Origin: Isoetes taiwanensis
Taxonomy: Eukaryota > Streptophyta > Lycopodiopsida > Isoetales > Isoetaceae
Length of the DNA stretch: 64,000 nt
Direction of reading: 5' to 3'
Assembly (NCBI GenBank): GCA_021234155.1
Contig: JAJEKV010000025.1
Span: forward strand, 10,898,219-10,962,218
Part shown: in pieces, positions 25,880 to 38,449 of the stretch
Numbering within the stretch: the first letter of the stretch is position 1
Layout: each line of letters begins with the position of its first letter
Position numbers and translations under genes: made by a program
The notes under the pieces: generated by a model
The model's database searches: none
What the model was told of the DNA's origin: nothing
What the model saw: the letters and a program-made list of their open reading frames with translations, nothing else

Positions 25880-26435
25880 AATTGTAACCGAGATTTTGAT
25901 GCTTTGGTCACAACACAAGTTATAGTCAATACTAGATATTCCAGTGGTGTAGGTGTTTGTGAAACCATCTCCCACCGCATAACACAAATTAGCACAAAGT
26001 CATTCATCTATAAGGCTCCCAAAATTTGAATCGGGTATCGGATACCCTATGGTCTAGGAAGGTTAGAGGCTTGTATTCGTATAGGAATATGTATGATTCT
26101 GATGCTGGAAATAAGTATGCAAGATATAAGTATTGCTTTCATGTTAATTAGATTGAACTATTCATTTATAAAAAAAACATCAAATTCGAGGATGGGCTCC
26201 TTAAAGAGCAATCCCTACTCAATTGTTTTATCCCACCTCATAACAGCTAAAAGAATTGAAGTGGGCATCATCTTTTGCAGCCATTTAATTCAGAAGCAAA
26301 ACACCTAGGATATGCCAGGCCTGCCTATGGAATCAAGCATCAGGCTTCTGACAATAAATAATAATATTGTTGAGCTTGTTCATATTATATGGCATGGTAA
26401 CATTAATAGTATACATTTCTTGCTCATTTCGTTTA
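25880..26435. other. No gene
   Basis: AT-rich spacer between the NUP155-like remnant and the minus-strand LINE. No motif was recognised in any frame. Confidence 0.45.
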
Positions 26436-26439
26436 TTAT

Positions 26440-27700
26440 AGCAATATCTCACACCACCGGCAAAAAAATTGTGCTTGAACCCCACTCATATACACATGCA
26501 CAGAATGTCATTTCGTTTATTCACATCGGCAAAAAGGTTGTGCTTCAATTCCCAAAAGGTTGTGCTTCATGATATCCTGCTCTAATTCAAAAAACAAATC
26601 TTCACTACATGCATCAGTATTCTGATACGTTTGCTTATGTCTCGGTGCATAATAACACATTGCCATATAATATGTAATTTCTGGTCCCTGAATTGAGAGC
26701 CTATACTGGTTATTCTTGTCCTTTTTAACTCCATGCACTAAATTCTGAACTGTGTTTTTGATATAGCACACCACGCCACCATTGCCATTATCTCTTTGCT
26801 TAAATCTATTGTTCTATACTGAATAGATTTTTTCATATCCATCAATTTCAGGTAATTCATAAAGGTCCTTTGTTTCTACGAAGCAGATCATATCAGTTTC
26901 ATCTAAAATTTCCCTCATACTCAGAATCTTGTCTACTGTAAATCTATTTTCCAAATGACAATTTTGAGTGCTTCCGCCCCTACCTATGCCTCAATGATAG
27001 CCTTTCCCTTTTTTCATTCGACCTTTTTGTTATTAGCCCTGGCCTCATTAACTCTTTCAAGTTCCTGTTTTTTAGCTTTCATTTGCTCTCTTGTCAAATC
27101 CTCATTTATCCAGATGAATTTTTCTTTCAGCTTGTATTTGTTTTTTAGCACCGCAAATTTTCCTTCTCTGCTATTGAAACTGACAACAACATGCCGGGTA
27201 CCTTTTTCTTTTTTTCCAACTCGAAAAGCCTCTGTGATGCTCACATCTAGCACACCAAGTTCAACCACAAAGGGTCTCTCCACCTCCATTTTTGTATTCT
27301 TCTGATCAGCCTCGAGTAATCCAACAATCCGTAGATTCAAGAATCTTTGTCGCCATTCTTGTTCTTCCGCATAGTCTTGAAACTAATTTTTTAGTGTCGC
27401 AAACTCTTCCATTTCTGGAGACGCCTTTGCCAGTACATCTTCCTTACTGGGCCCCTGTTTGAGCAGCTCAATTTCTTGTCACAATTGCCTTGCAGTCTCT
27501 TCTCCACCTGATTCAATTTTTTCAATCTCTTTCTTAAATTCATCTGTTATTGTTGCTCTCAATTCCGTCAGAATTTCCTGCATTGCATTCTTTACAAAGT
27601 CTTTGACAAATGTTTTTATGAATTCTCTAAGCATTTCCTTCCTTTGTTGGAGCACTGATGTGTTTTTTCTTCCTGCTTTGCACCCATTATGATCTATTTA
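26440..27700 (-). mobile_element. LINE with coiled-coil ORF1 and endonuclease start
   Basis: Read on the minus strand from about 27695. A first reading frame carries a charged helical segment (LREFIKTFVKDF, ELRATITDEFKKEIEKIE). After one in-frame stop and one frame change, a 27340-27014 block follows with LNLRIVGLLE, FRVGKKEKGTRHVVVSF, KFIWINEDLTREQMKAKKQE and a stop. That order (coiled coil, RRM-like fold with LRIVGLLE, then an INEDLT-type tail) is that of ORF1 proteins of the transposase_22 type. Right after it, 26965-26530 reads as an apurinic endonuclease start (SMREILDETDMICFVETK, then NGNGGVVCYIKN and MAMCYYAPRH). The reverse transcriptase is missing; similarity ends near 26.44 kb. Plant L1 elements normally carry a DUF4283/zinc-knuckle ORF1, so this type is unusual. 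Confidence 0.65.
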
Positions 27701-27704
27701 AGGT

Positions 27705-28478
<774 letters not shown>

Positions 28479-28479
28479 A

Positions 28480-29130
28480 CTTCATTTATTATGGAGACGA
28501 GGATTCTTGGCATGTGGTCGCATAAATCTTGCATTTTGATTCTCAAGATCATTGGGAGCCGAATATAGTGGCATCATGAACCTATCTCCCTTGTTGAAGA
28601 TCATGAAATGTGGCACACGGGTTATCTATATGACCATTTGGTTTCATGGCATTGTGAACCATTGTGATGATAAAGACTTCCATAATTGCCTTGCAATTTT
28701 CATATTGAGTACATCTTGCAATCAACGCATTCCAAACAAGCAAACATTGGCATGATAATGGTAATGATGCCAGGGCCAAAAGGTACATGCGATGACTCTC
28801 AGTTCATCACATGGCATCCCTTGTAATCTGTTGCTATTAGTCTTAGGTTAAGAAATGAGGTGAAATAATGCAGATTATAAACAAATAGATGTATAACAAA
28901 GTAAATTTTAGTGGTTTACTATCCGGGTAGCCCAAACATGAATTACAAATTCTGGTACACAACCTCAATGCTTATCATATAGTATTTGTTTCAGGTGTTG
29001 GAGTAACTTTGGAGCAAGTATATCATTTGGGTACCAAAACTTTACCTGATCATTATCGAAATTTGTGCCATATTCACCATCGACTTGATTATTTTATTCA
29101 ATAAGCATTTTTTTATAAAAGCCAACCTTA
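28480..29130. other. No gene
   Basis: AT-rich sequence between the microsatellite and the probable LTR. No motif was recognised. Confidence 0.45.
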
Positions 29131-29133
29131 TTT

Positions 29134-29557
29134 TGTTTAGCTACCTGTCGAGCCCTAGCTCACGACCCGAGAGAAGTGTAGCGCTGTGAAAGAGAACACC
29201 CAAGGAAACTAAGACGAAGAATCAAACTTTATTGCATATTGTTATGGTTCTGGTTATGGTTGGAAAAACCCCAACCATGGTTATATATTTGTACCCCCTG
29301 CCACGTCATTGCCACATCACTGCCACATCATCACACCCCTTCGATGGTGTATACCCCTAGAATTTCGTATTTGCCACCTAGGCGGATCACCCTCGTGGCA
29401 CCTACTGCATCACTGGATCGCCATGTCATCAAATCTGCCAACTGGACATGCCACGTAACCCTCTTTCTCACGTCTCATTCTTCTTGAGGGGCATGGGTCG
29501 AGGTACCCTCCCCAAAGGCAGGTTTCTGCAACTTTCCCATAGTTGCAGAATCTAACA
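29134..29557 (-). mobile_element. Probable solo LTR
   Basis: The segment begins TGTTTAG and ends CTAACA, so it has TG...CA ends with a short imperfect inverted terminus. Read on the minus strand it has AATATATAAC (TATA-like) near 29285-29294, and AATAAA about 50 bp further at 29230-29235. That is the normal LTR order of promoter then poly(A) signal. Neither flank shows a primer-binding site, polypurine tract or pol sequence, so a solo LTR is the simplest reading. The 5-bp flanks (TATTT and ATTTA) do not match, so no target duplication supports it. Confidence 0.5.
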
Positions 29558-29559
29558 AT

Positions 29560-30980
29560 TTAATTCAAATGGGTAGCCCTGTTTCCTTCTCAATTCTCCG
29601 GTATCCCCTTTCTTCTGTATTTCTCTCTTGCTGGTTTCTGTTTTATAACAGAAGGTCGATTTTTATCCTTGGAATCAAGTCTTGGACATATGGCTTTGAT
29701 GCTCCAGTCCCGGCCTGCTCCAAATCCCTCTTTACTGGTTAAAGCCTTGGTTGCCACTGACTCTTCGATTCCTGAATGGCCTTTGATTTATCTATTGGGC
29801 CAATGCAAGCTCGACAAATTCCTGGCAGTCCTCCGATTGCCTTAATCGGCCTGACACAGACCCAATTTCTCCAAGATCGAGCCCTAACGGCCCTCTGGAA
29901 CAGATTTCTTCTTCATGTCTCCATCGATTTGATCAAATCCGGTCGTTTCTTCTGCAGTTTCTCTGATGCCAGGGTCTTTAGAACCCGATTTGATTCAGCT
30001 TCCCTTTTCTGCAAGCTATTCCAGAACAATCCTCCCTTCTATCCTTAATCGATTCGGCCAAATCGGCCCTCTCTTAGGTCGCGTTGTTTACCCCATCCTT
30101 TCTGTTCATAATTTCCTTTTGTTAACAATCATTTTTATTTTTTGTTTCCCTTTATTCTTCAATCGTTTTGCTCTTCAATGGTTTATATGTTTCAACTTGG
30201 CTTGGCCCCTTTTTTAAATAAGCTTCCTTCCTTTATTTGATGTTCATGGCCTGTAACCCATTCTTATCACCGGCTGGCTTCCTTCAAGCACTAAATTCCC
30301 TTTGAACGTTGTGACTTCTCTCAATGTTTTTCTTCAATTTTCCCTTTATCAGTGCTCTCTTGCGTCCTTGCATCCCTTGCAGTCGTATTTCTCCTCTTCT
30401 CTTTTAATTTTCTTCTGGCCTTGCCATAAGGCTACGACAATCCTCTCCCCTTCTTCCATGGTTATCTCTACTTCCATGGTTCTTCCAAAGGTTTTTTCCC
30501 TTTAATTCTCGTGACTTGACCCCTTTTTTATTTGAGGCCTTTATTCTGCCACATTATCTCCATTTTACCACCATAGGTATTTTTCTTCTACGGGGCTCTT
30601 CTCATGACAACCATGTTGCCATATCATTCCTTCCCATATCTTTCTCATGGGTAATTCTTCTCCTAGCACATCTCTCGGCTACTTGCTTTCTCTTTCCATA
30701 TTTGCTTAGCTTTCTTCGCTAAGCTAGCATGATTCCCCGAGCTATATTCTTATTAATATGCTTTTTGCAGATTTTCGCCTCGATTTGGCATACGACACTA
30801 CCGATCAATTGTTTTATCCATCATTATTCCACGTTTCTATCTTGCTTTCATCTTCTCATTCTCCATATTTTTCTCTGTAAAACCTAGCTCAAGTTTGAGC
30901 TTATAGTAGTTGATTTCTTCTTCCCATATATCTCTTGCTTCAAATGGCAGCCCCTGATTGATAGACACATCGTCTATTTT
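29560..30980. other. No gene; pyrimidine-rich spacer
   Basis: Strongly C/T-rich on the plus strand, with many TTTC and CTTC words. It contains only short open frames without motifs. It may be the untranslated or 5' part of the LINE whose C-terminus follows, but nothing readable supports that. Confidence 0.4.
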
Positions 30981-30984
30981 CAGA

Positions 30985-31850
30985 AAGTGGTTACTATGGG
31001 TGATGCTCGGCTCCCGCACCTGGCTTACACTGTGGCAATGAGTCCGCAGCGGCTTAGGGCCTGTTGGAGGGGTAAGAGAGATCAGTGGTTCGCCAGATGG
31101 AACGTGCAGGAGCACGTGAGATGCGTCGCGGTGGACACCTGGCCGATCGATCGTGGCGACTGGAGTACCTAGACGCTTGTTTCATTGGCAAGCTCTCACG
31201 GGACCCGGCCTAGAGCAGGTCAAAGCGGCCCATTACAAGGAGCACATCAACCCCCGTGTTAGCCCCGGGGCCCACGCCTCTACGTTCCCTACCGCCCCAA
31301 AAAGCGGACTCATTGCCTCCATTCAGCGAGTGCCCACCATCTTCGCATCGAGACAGGCAGGTGGATTGGGGAGCCCCGCCAGGACAGGCTCTGTCAGTGC
31401 TGTCAAACGGGTGCCATTGAGGATGAGTCTCACACTTTCCAGAGTTGCCCGTTAAAATAGTCCCGATCCGGGCGACACGCCCCTTAGTACCTACCGGACT
31501 TGCCCTTTGCATTTGCCGATGAACACACCGCCGTCGATGCGTGCCACGGGTCGCATATTCATTCGGTAGGTCTTGGACTCGCGAGGTCACCTTTGCCCCG
31601 CCGTCTGCGCTGCTGATTAGGGTAATCTGGGTGCGCGTGCATGATCAGATATATTTGGGTGTTTCGCATTTTGTATGTTAGTTTGTCGGGCCAGGCCGAT
31701 TGTCGCCACTCGTTTTCCCTCGAAAACCCTTCGGGGCGGGGGTTTTTTAATCCGGGCAGTAATCCGCTTGCTGCGTTTTTGTATTGGGTCCCATAGACCG
31801 ATTGGTCTCCGTGGACGATAAAAGTACCTTCCTTCCTTCCTTCCTTCCTT
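30985..31850 (+). mobile_element. LINE 3' end with zinc-finger and TTCC tail
   Basis: A plus-strand frame reads GDARLPHLAY, then RGKRDQWFARW, up to about 31170. After a frame change, 31350-31457 gives RWIGEP then RLCQCC, IEDESHTFQSC and PL. The CxxC...H...C arrangement is the zinc-binding tail that ends many non-LTR reverse transcriptases. The stretch to 31826 would be a GC-rich 3' end, and it terminates in six TTCC units. LINE clades that end in microsatellite rather than poly(A) tails are known (for example CR1- and RTE-like). The reverse-transcriptase core is absent, so it is a 5'-truncated copy or fragment. Confidence 0.55.
31827..31850. repeat. (TTCC)6 tail
   Basis: Six TTCC units at the end of the GC-rich LINE 3' region. 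It is best read as the element's own simple-repeat tail. Confidence 0.8.
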
Positions 31851-31945
31851 TAGTTGCTTTAAGTTCAATGGATATTTGCCTTAAATTAGTGTGCCTCCAA
31901 ATTCATAGAGTTTGTGATATTAGTGAATCTGAAACTATAAAAATA

Positions 31946-32909
31946 CTAGTAACAGGTGCCCGGCGTTGCCGGACATAAAAACAATATGTGATAAACTCTA
32001 GAAATTGTGGAAAAAGAAAGAAATGTGTACCGAAAAAAAATGAAGTGCAGAAAGAGGTTCATCATGGACATGTAGATGCATGGATTAACGAAATATCATG
32101 GAGGTTGCTATGTTAGAATTATCTAAATTGTGGTTTCTATAAAAATAACCTACAACATCCATATAACTCAATTTTGCATAGTTACATTGTGACAATGAAA
32201 ACACAATGATGGTTACCCGTTTGAATATTGTTTCCATCTATCTGGAGAAGGAAAAGTTAGCAAAAGATTGTATAGGTTATTATTTAAAGTGCTGTCTAAA
32301 TTTAAATCATAATTGCTAGTGATGTATACATGAGCCATTTACCTTTAGTCAAGATCTATGCGACCTCAAAAAATAGTAGACAATGACATAATTTGGCACC
32401 ATTCACTCTAGGTGCAGTTGGTTAAATAGGTGAACTGTTTCCTGCCACCACATGTACATTTTCCATGTATCATGATCCACCCTAGGTTCTTGATATTGAA
32501 ATCGACTTGTGCTCATTCAAGAACCACGTGTACATTTTCCATGTATCATGATCCACCCTATGCTCTTGTATTGAAATCGACTTGTGCTCATTCAAGAACT
32601 ACTATGATTTTCAACAACTGGGATAGTGCTACATGCCACATGCAAATTACCCATGTGTCATTACCCATGCTAGGTGAGTGAGTCGTAGTGTTGTTTGTCA
32701 ACATAAAAAAACCAATGTGGGGGTTGTCATATTGTGATTTGAGGTTGTTCTTTTATTTTATGTTATTATTATGTGTTATCTAAACTTTGGATTAAAAGAA
32801 GCACATTCAATATGTAATTGTCATGGGATAGAACCACAATAAAATGTAATGGCATTTGGTCTTTAGGTGGCATTTAAAACTACTATCTATCTATCTATCT
32901 TAAAGAGGA
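31946..32909 (-). mobile_element. Small non-autonomous Helitron
   Basis: On the minus strand the 3' end is CTAG (31946-31949 on plus). It is preceded by a hairpin: an 8-bp stem with one mismatch at 31957-31964/31968-31975 and a 3-nt loop. Hairpin plus CTAG separated by 7 nt is the Helitron terminus. The proposed 5' end is TCCTCTTTAAG on the minus strand, ending at 32909. The base before CTAG is A (31945) and the base after the other end is T (32910), which fits insertion between A and T without duplication. At 964 bp it has no coding capacity, so it would depend on Rep/helicase supplied elsewhere. The 3' end is well supported; the 5' end rests on the TC start and the A/T flank only. Confidence 0.65.
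32446..32605. repeat. 76-bp tandem duplication
   Basis: Two copies with starts at 32454 and 32530 (GTACATTTTCCATGTATCAT). Near-identical for about 75 bp, it lies inside the small Helitron. Confidence 0.9.
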
Positions 32910-35900
32910 TCTTGTTAAACGTAATGTAGCTTGGGGAGGGTGGCACTTGGGATAGGGGCCAATGATATAATGTAGAGCTATGTATGAAATTATAGATTTA
33001 CAATCTAGCTTTTGATTCAATAATCAATACAGATCCACAGACCTCAAGAAAGAAATATACTGGTATTTTTAAAGTCTTTTGCACATGGGCAGAAATGGGT
33101 ATGTCTAAGTTTCAGTAGCTAGGTTTTGGCGAAGACAAATGTCATCCTTGCATGAGTAATAAGTTGAACAAATGTCATCGCTACATGAGTAAAACAGCTT
33201 GAATAGACTCTTCTCTATGTGAACGGACTTTCAAAGGCATCCATAAAAAGATGCTTGATGCACAAACGAAAATAGGTTTTTCTTATCGAAAATTGTAATA
33301 AGAGGAACTCATTGTTCCCTTCCACATCTTCGTTTATACTCCTAATGAGACACCGTTTATACTCCTAATTAGCCACCGGATCTATAGCAAACATACTAAA
33401 CATGTACATGTCTACGGCAAAATGCTCAACATAGACAATCGATACTATACAACAGAAAAGTCATTCCACATTAAGGAGATAATTTGGAAATGTATAAATG
33501 AATGAAATACAAAGTATATGAGACACAAACTGGATCCCAGATCAAGACCCAAGTGGGACATGCGATTGATGCTTGCTAACTAATGGTAGGAACATGAAAC
33601 CTACTATACTGCCATATCTGCCATCTTTTTATAGCAATAATTAATTTCTTAGACACAGGAAGTAGGCAACTAAAACTTTCTATTACAGAGATGGAGACTG
33701 ATCAAGAAGTGGGACCTAGATTCTGCACATGGTCCTCACTACAATCTACATATGGTCCTCTGATAACATGGTGTTTGACACCAAGAGATATATTCCTCCA
33801 AGGGAATTCAGATCTATGCTCTTCTGTGATGCTATGAATTTATTAAGACTATAAATGTTGTAGCCGAAATTGCGAAAATGGAGACCAAGCTTTTAGCGTT
33901 CAAAGAACATTGAGATAATCCCGCGACAACATTAATTGCACAACAAAAGAGTCAGAAGTATCTGCATCAAATTCAAAAGCTCTAGGTTTCATCTAGGCTA
34001 CGAATTTATGGAGGCCACCAATTGTAGCTAGGATGACCATGATGGAGACCAGATTGTTTTATCTCTAATCCAAGCAGATTTTGTCAGAAAGATAAAAATA
34101 GTCATAATCATCATTATAGTTCTGGCTCTTCTTAGATATTTATCTACCTATAAACAGATACAAAATCTAAAATTGCTGCAACATGATTAGCACACAACAA
34201 AAGAGGCAGATACTTATCCATCTATTCATGAAGCACTCTCCAAATTGTTACTTCAATCTACAGAAGGCAAATGAAATTTTAAATGAATACATGTGGCAAG
34301 GGATATCTGTTATTGTGTGTAGATCCATCTATTCATGAGGCACTCTCCAAAGAGTTACTTCAATCTACAAAAATCAAATGAAATTTTGAATTAATACATA
34401 TGGAAAGGGCCCAATATATCTGCTACTTTGTGCAGATCCCTATCATATAACTACTGCTTGAAAGCTATAATTAAAATTTGAGAAAGCACTAAAATACCGT
34501 TGATTTTATATTGCAAAGATGCAAAACTATGGTGTATCATGAGCAGTGCAATTCAAGTCTTGTACTATTTTTGAAGAGGCAAAAACCTGCATAAAAATAC
34601 ATTGCTCTCAATATTACTATACTCCAGAATTTGCAACAGTAAGGTCTAATGGCACACCTCATTCATTTAGTTATATCTATCTGCCATAACTTTGCATAAC
34701 TATGGAGCAATCATGAGTCAGTGATTTTAATGTCAGTGCATGTGGCCAGCTATGGAGCACTCCAAATTTGAAAATGTTAGTGTTCTGAGGACCACAAATG
34801 TCATCTAGATCCACTGCCATACAGAAAAGTTAAATGCATGTCTCTTCTTAAAAGAATCCAGATCCTTCAATCTAGTAAGTTGCTAGCAAACGGTTGTGTC
34901 GGAACTCTGCAATTGGCCACATTTATATTGAAGGCACTGTGAGGATCGTCCCTATGCTCTATAAAGTTGTCTACAAATAAAAACAACCCATCTAGTCAAG
35001 TAGAAAGATCTAAAGGGAGATTTCCTTACAGCAAATATTGGATGAGGATTTGTGCAAGCTGCACACGTGTTTAAGATGATCCCATAAATGATTCAAAGAT
35101 ATATTGAATAGCTTATAAATCATCTATGTTATCAAGCACAATCCACTAAACGACTGATAAACATGAGAATTTTTTTTTAATGATTTTTGAAGGGACTGCA
35201 ATAAACTGATATGAAAATAATAATGTTACAAAAGCATCATACATAATATTTTACATATAACACGCCGATGCCTAAATGCTCCACCTAAGATTGGAATTAC
35301 GACCTATTACTCCATACAAGCAAAAGGAAGTAATACCTAATGTAAAGAAGATCTTAATTGTTACAAACATCATAAAAATAGTTTCCTAAAAGTAGCTCAG
35401 GGAATGTCATACCTGGTATACCGCAAAGACCAACTAAAATAGGTAGAGAGAACATGTAATAAGATCAACATAGGCTCCAAGACACTATGCAGATAAAGAG
35501 AATTAATGACTGCTACATCTACACAGGCCAGATAGACATCAATAATCAAGTCAAAGATGGAAGGGTTCGTTGCAACATGGTTGATTCAAGAAATATCCTG
35601 ATATAAACATAAATTATTTCAGTTCTTTCATCAGCTATTTCTCTAAATATTAGAGCCCAATGCTGTTGGCAGATTTCACATCTTAAAGCAACACCTTTAG
35701 TAGGTGACATCAAGTCTGAGTGCTGACTGAAAGTTGTAACTGAAAAATGTTAGAAGTACCAGTTGAACTAAAGCATACATGTAATATGCAAGGCACAAAA
35801 TATAGGTCTTTCTTAGGTATTAAAGAACCACAATTATAAGAGCACAGTAAATCATACCTAGCTACGTAAAACAATAACAAAAACATATGCACAGACTTTT

Positions 35901-36500
35901 GTACTGCCTATTCACGAATTTTTGCAGTGCTGCATTCTACACTTTCCCTTTTTGGACTGTGCAAAATAGAAATCTATTGACTTATTATAACTTCTTTTGC
36001 ACATGCTCGACTATACTCCTTATCTTGAATGAAATCCTGCTGAAGGCAACAAAATTGCTACATCCAATGTCCTGGAAAAATGCAGAACGTTAGAGCACAA
36101 TAAAGATGAACTTAAAAGATTAACTGTAGAATGCATGCTTATTACCAAAATTGAACATGAGAAGACCTTTGAGTTTTTTGCAGTTGCTAAGACGGGCCTC
36201 TAGATACATCTAATGAATGTTTACATCTATTACCTGCTCCAAACCATCTGGTATTCCTACACAGGTTTCTGCACACAACCAAAGGGTTTTAGAGCATTTC
36301 AAGCCATGGCAGACTCGAAAATTCTGACATTCATTATACATCTACATAAGTTTAACTATATGCCTCTAAATCATGCATCTGCATGTGTAAATAGTATGCA
36401 GGTGGATCCTCTCAGATGCAATCCGGCACATCCGACATTAGATTTTGCCAAAAAGAAAACAATCTAGTTGCATAAAAACTTGCTGTGGAAAGGCTGAAAG
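32910..36500. other. No gene; AT-rich spacer
   Basis: No coding motif on either strand. The sequence is AT-rich, with many unrelated short words repeated. The only structure I can support is the 107-bp duplication listed separately. Confidence 0.45.
34216..34430. repeat. 107-bp tandem duplication
   Basis: ATCCATCTATTCATGA starts at 34216 and again at 34323. Both are followed by GCACTCTCCAAA, GTTACTTCAATCTACA and CAAATGAAATTTT. The copies differ by about 15%. Confidence 0.85.
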
Positions 36501-36507
36501 CTTGCAT

Positions 36508-37284
36508 TTACATATCAACGATGCTTTCCAGTATTTCGATGCCAATATTTGCTCGGAATAGCTTGAAAATCTCGATCCATAAATGCATCCTCATTAGCAA
36601 CCGTGACAGGCATGCTGAGGATAAGCCATCTGAAGGTAAATCTAGGAATGGAGGATAACCCATCGGCCCTAAAACACCAACCCATTTTAGAAGTTCAACC
36701 AGAAAACACAATCCTAAAATTACACCAAATTTTTTTCCCGTATACAGGAAAGGCGATCTACATGCCTTTCTGTCTTGAAAATAAAGGCGACGACACGCTG
36801 CCGAGTCCCTCGTTGATATGCCGTGAAAAGGCATGTAGATCGCCTTTTTTGTAACGTGGAAGACAGTAAAGAAGCATTCTGCGGCAAGTGAAAACTCTGG
36901 AATGCTTGGTAGATCCTTGGAATGCATGGTAAAAGCTCCGGAATGCTGGGTAAATCGTGAGGATGCTAGTAGAAATGTCGGAACAGCCGTTTCTTGTAGT
37001 TCGTCACAGAACAAAAAAATTTCAGTAACATTCTTGGATTTGAAACATGCCACGTGGCGCGGCGCTATTAGAGGATAAAGCCGAATGCTTCTTAACTGTC
37101 TTTTACGATTTTTGGAACATCTGAAATATAAACTGGTAGCCAAAACCCCTGGAACCTTAGGAAAACCAAGTTGAAAAAAAATCCAAAAAGTTTTTCTCCA
37201 TACCGGAAAATCCAAATTTAAACAATAGATAATGGCATTCTTAAGCCTTATCAAAACCTTAGCAGCCAATTCCCATAAAGTCAT
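36508..37284 (-). CDS. Unidentified 258-codon open frame
   Basis: This is an unusually long open frame for such AT-rich DNA (ATG at 37284; the frame is open further upstream, from a TTG at 37317). I recognise no domain, transit peptide or repeat. It runs straight through a perfect inverted repeat and a short tandem repeat, which argues that it is a chance or element-derived frame rather than a host gene. Stop-free length is the only argument for coding. Confidence 0.2.
   Translation of the reverse strand: MTLWELAAKVLIRLKNAIIYCLNLDFPVWRKTFWIFFQLGFPKVPGVLATSLYFRCSKNRKRQLRSIRLYPLIAPRHVACFKSKNVTEIFLFCDELQETAVPTFLLASSRFTQHSGAFTMHSKDLPSIPEFSLAAECFFTVFHVTKKAIYMPFHGISTRDSAACRRLYFQDRKACRSPFLYTGKKFGVILGLCFLVELLKWVGVLGPMGYPPFLDLPSDGLSSACLSRLLMRMHLWIEIFKLFRANIGIEILESIVDM
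36749..36847. repeat. Perfect 21-bp inverted repeat with 57-nt loop
   Basis: The arms at 36749-36769 and 36827-36847 are exact complements, centred on GGCGATCTACATGCC. The transcript of either strand would fold into a strong hairpin. It is followed by a run of T on the plus strand. It could be the tip of a fold-back element or a small-RNA-type hairpin. Confidence 0.85.
36897..36985. repeat. Four degenerate ~22-bp tandem units
   Basis: Units share GGAATGC-TGGTA or a close variant followed by a variable part (36898, 36918, 36940, 36961 approximately). Confidence 0.6.
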
Positions 37285-37410
37285 GGTATCAAGTACAATA
37301 TTGCGTAGAAGTAGCAATTTGAATTGATTGTCAAAATATGACTTTCAACTCTGATTTAAGCCACTTCACCCTCCGGCCATGGAGGGCAACCCTCCGTGCG
37401 CAGCACCTTG

Positions 37411-38449
37411 TTTCATTAGTAACATTTCTTTAATATGCAACCAACAAAATATTAACATTCAACCAATTAATTAACAACACAAAACAAGAAACCAATGGGA
37501 ACCTATTTCGATCCAAACCGGTCCAAGCGCATCCCTTCCATGGCACAACCTACCGGATTCAAACCCGTATGCAGATCCGAGCTTTCTTATCCCCAAATCG
37601 GCCCTTCTCGGCCCGGTTCCCACCTCTTTCTACGGATTTGGATCACATTTGAGGCAGTTGGGTCACCTCCCAGTATTTTGAAAGACTAATCCGACCCGTA
37701 ATTCAATTAAATCTATCTTGATTCCTTCATCTCAGCCCATTAACATGCCAAATCGACCTGTTCTAGGTCATATTAGGATGCTTCCAGAAATTCTAGCTCC
37801 TTCTGTGTCGACTCCATTGCAGGGAAAAGCCATTGTTGCAGCCCATGCTTAGCAGTCAGATTCATCATGGTTACTTTTGGCTTACTCTAGACCTTCTCAT
37901 AGCAATCTTATCCACATAATTTCTTATCAGCCCACAAATTTAACAATAGCATAGCAGCATGTGCAAATCGAATTCAAACCTGGCAGCCTATGCAATCTCA
38001 TGGAATCCAATCTATTGAACTAAACCCCACCTGATAAGAAAAAGATCTGATGCAGGTGAAAGCTCCAAGCTCTTGCCACCGATGGAATTCCTCCTCTACT
38101 ATCCCGTCTCCAAAAAGCTTCCAATTTTTTTTTCTCAATTTTGCCTCTCTAGATCATAGAGGTTTTGCTTATATTTTAGTTCTATCCTACATGCATGTTC
38201 TATCTTGCATGCATGTCAAACATGCACGTTCTATCTTGCATGCATGCATATATGAGTACATATACTGACCCATCAACTGGCCAAGATCATTACAGTCTCA
38301 CCTTCTAAAATTTAAGCCATGTCCTCAAGGGTCGATTCTAAGAACTATCATGCTTACTTAATAAGTATACTAACAATTTGAAGCAAGATAAATAACTGCA
38401 ATAGAAAATGAGATACAATCAAGCTATTACAAATCTCACCTGGGATTCA
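37411..38449. repeat. Dispersed repeat, part A, copy 1
   Basis: A 1.04-kb block repeated at 59496-60556 with roughly 90% or better similarity by eye. It starts TTTCATTAGTAACATTTCTT and ends at CTCACCTGGGATTCA. It includes short internal ATGCATGTTCTATCTTGC units. With part B it makes a composite repeat that the CACTA element has split. Confidence 0.85.
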
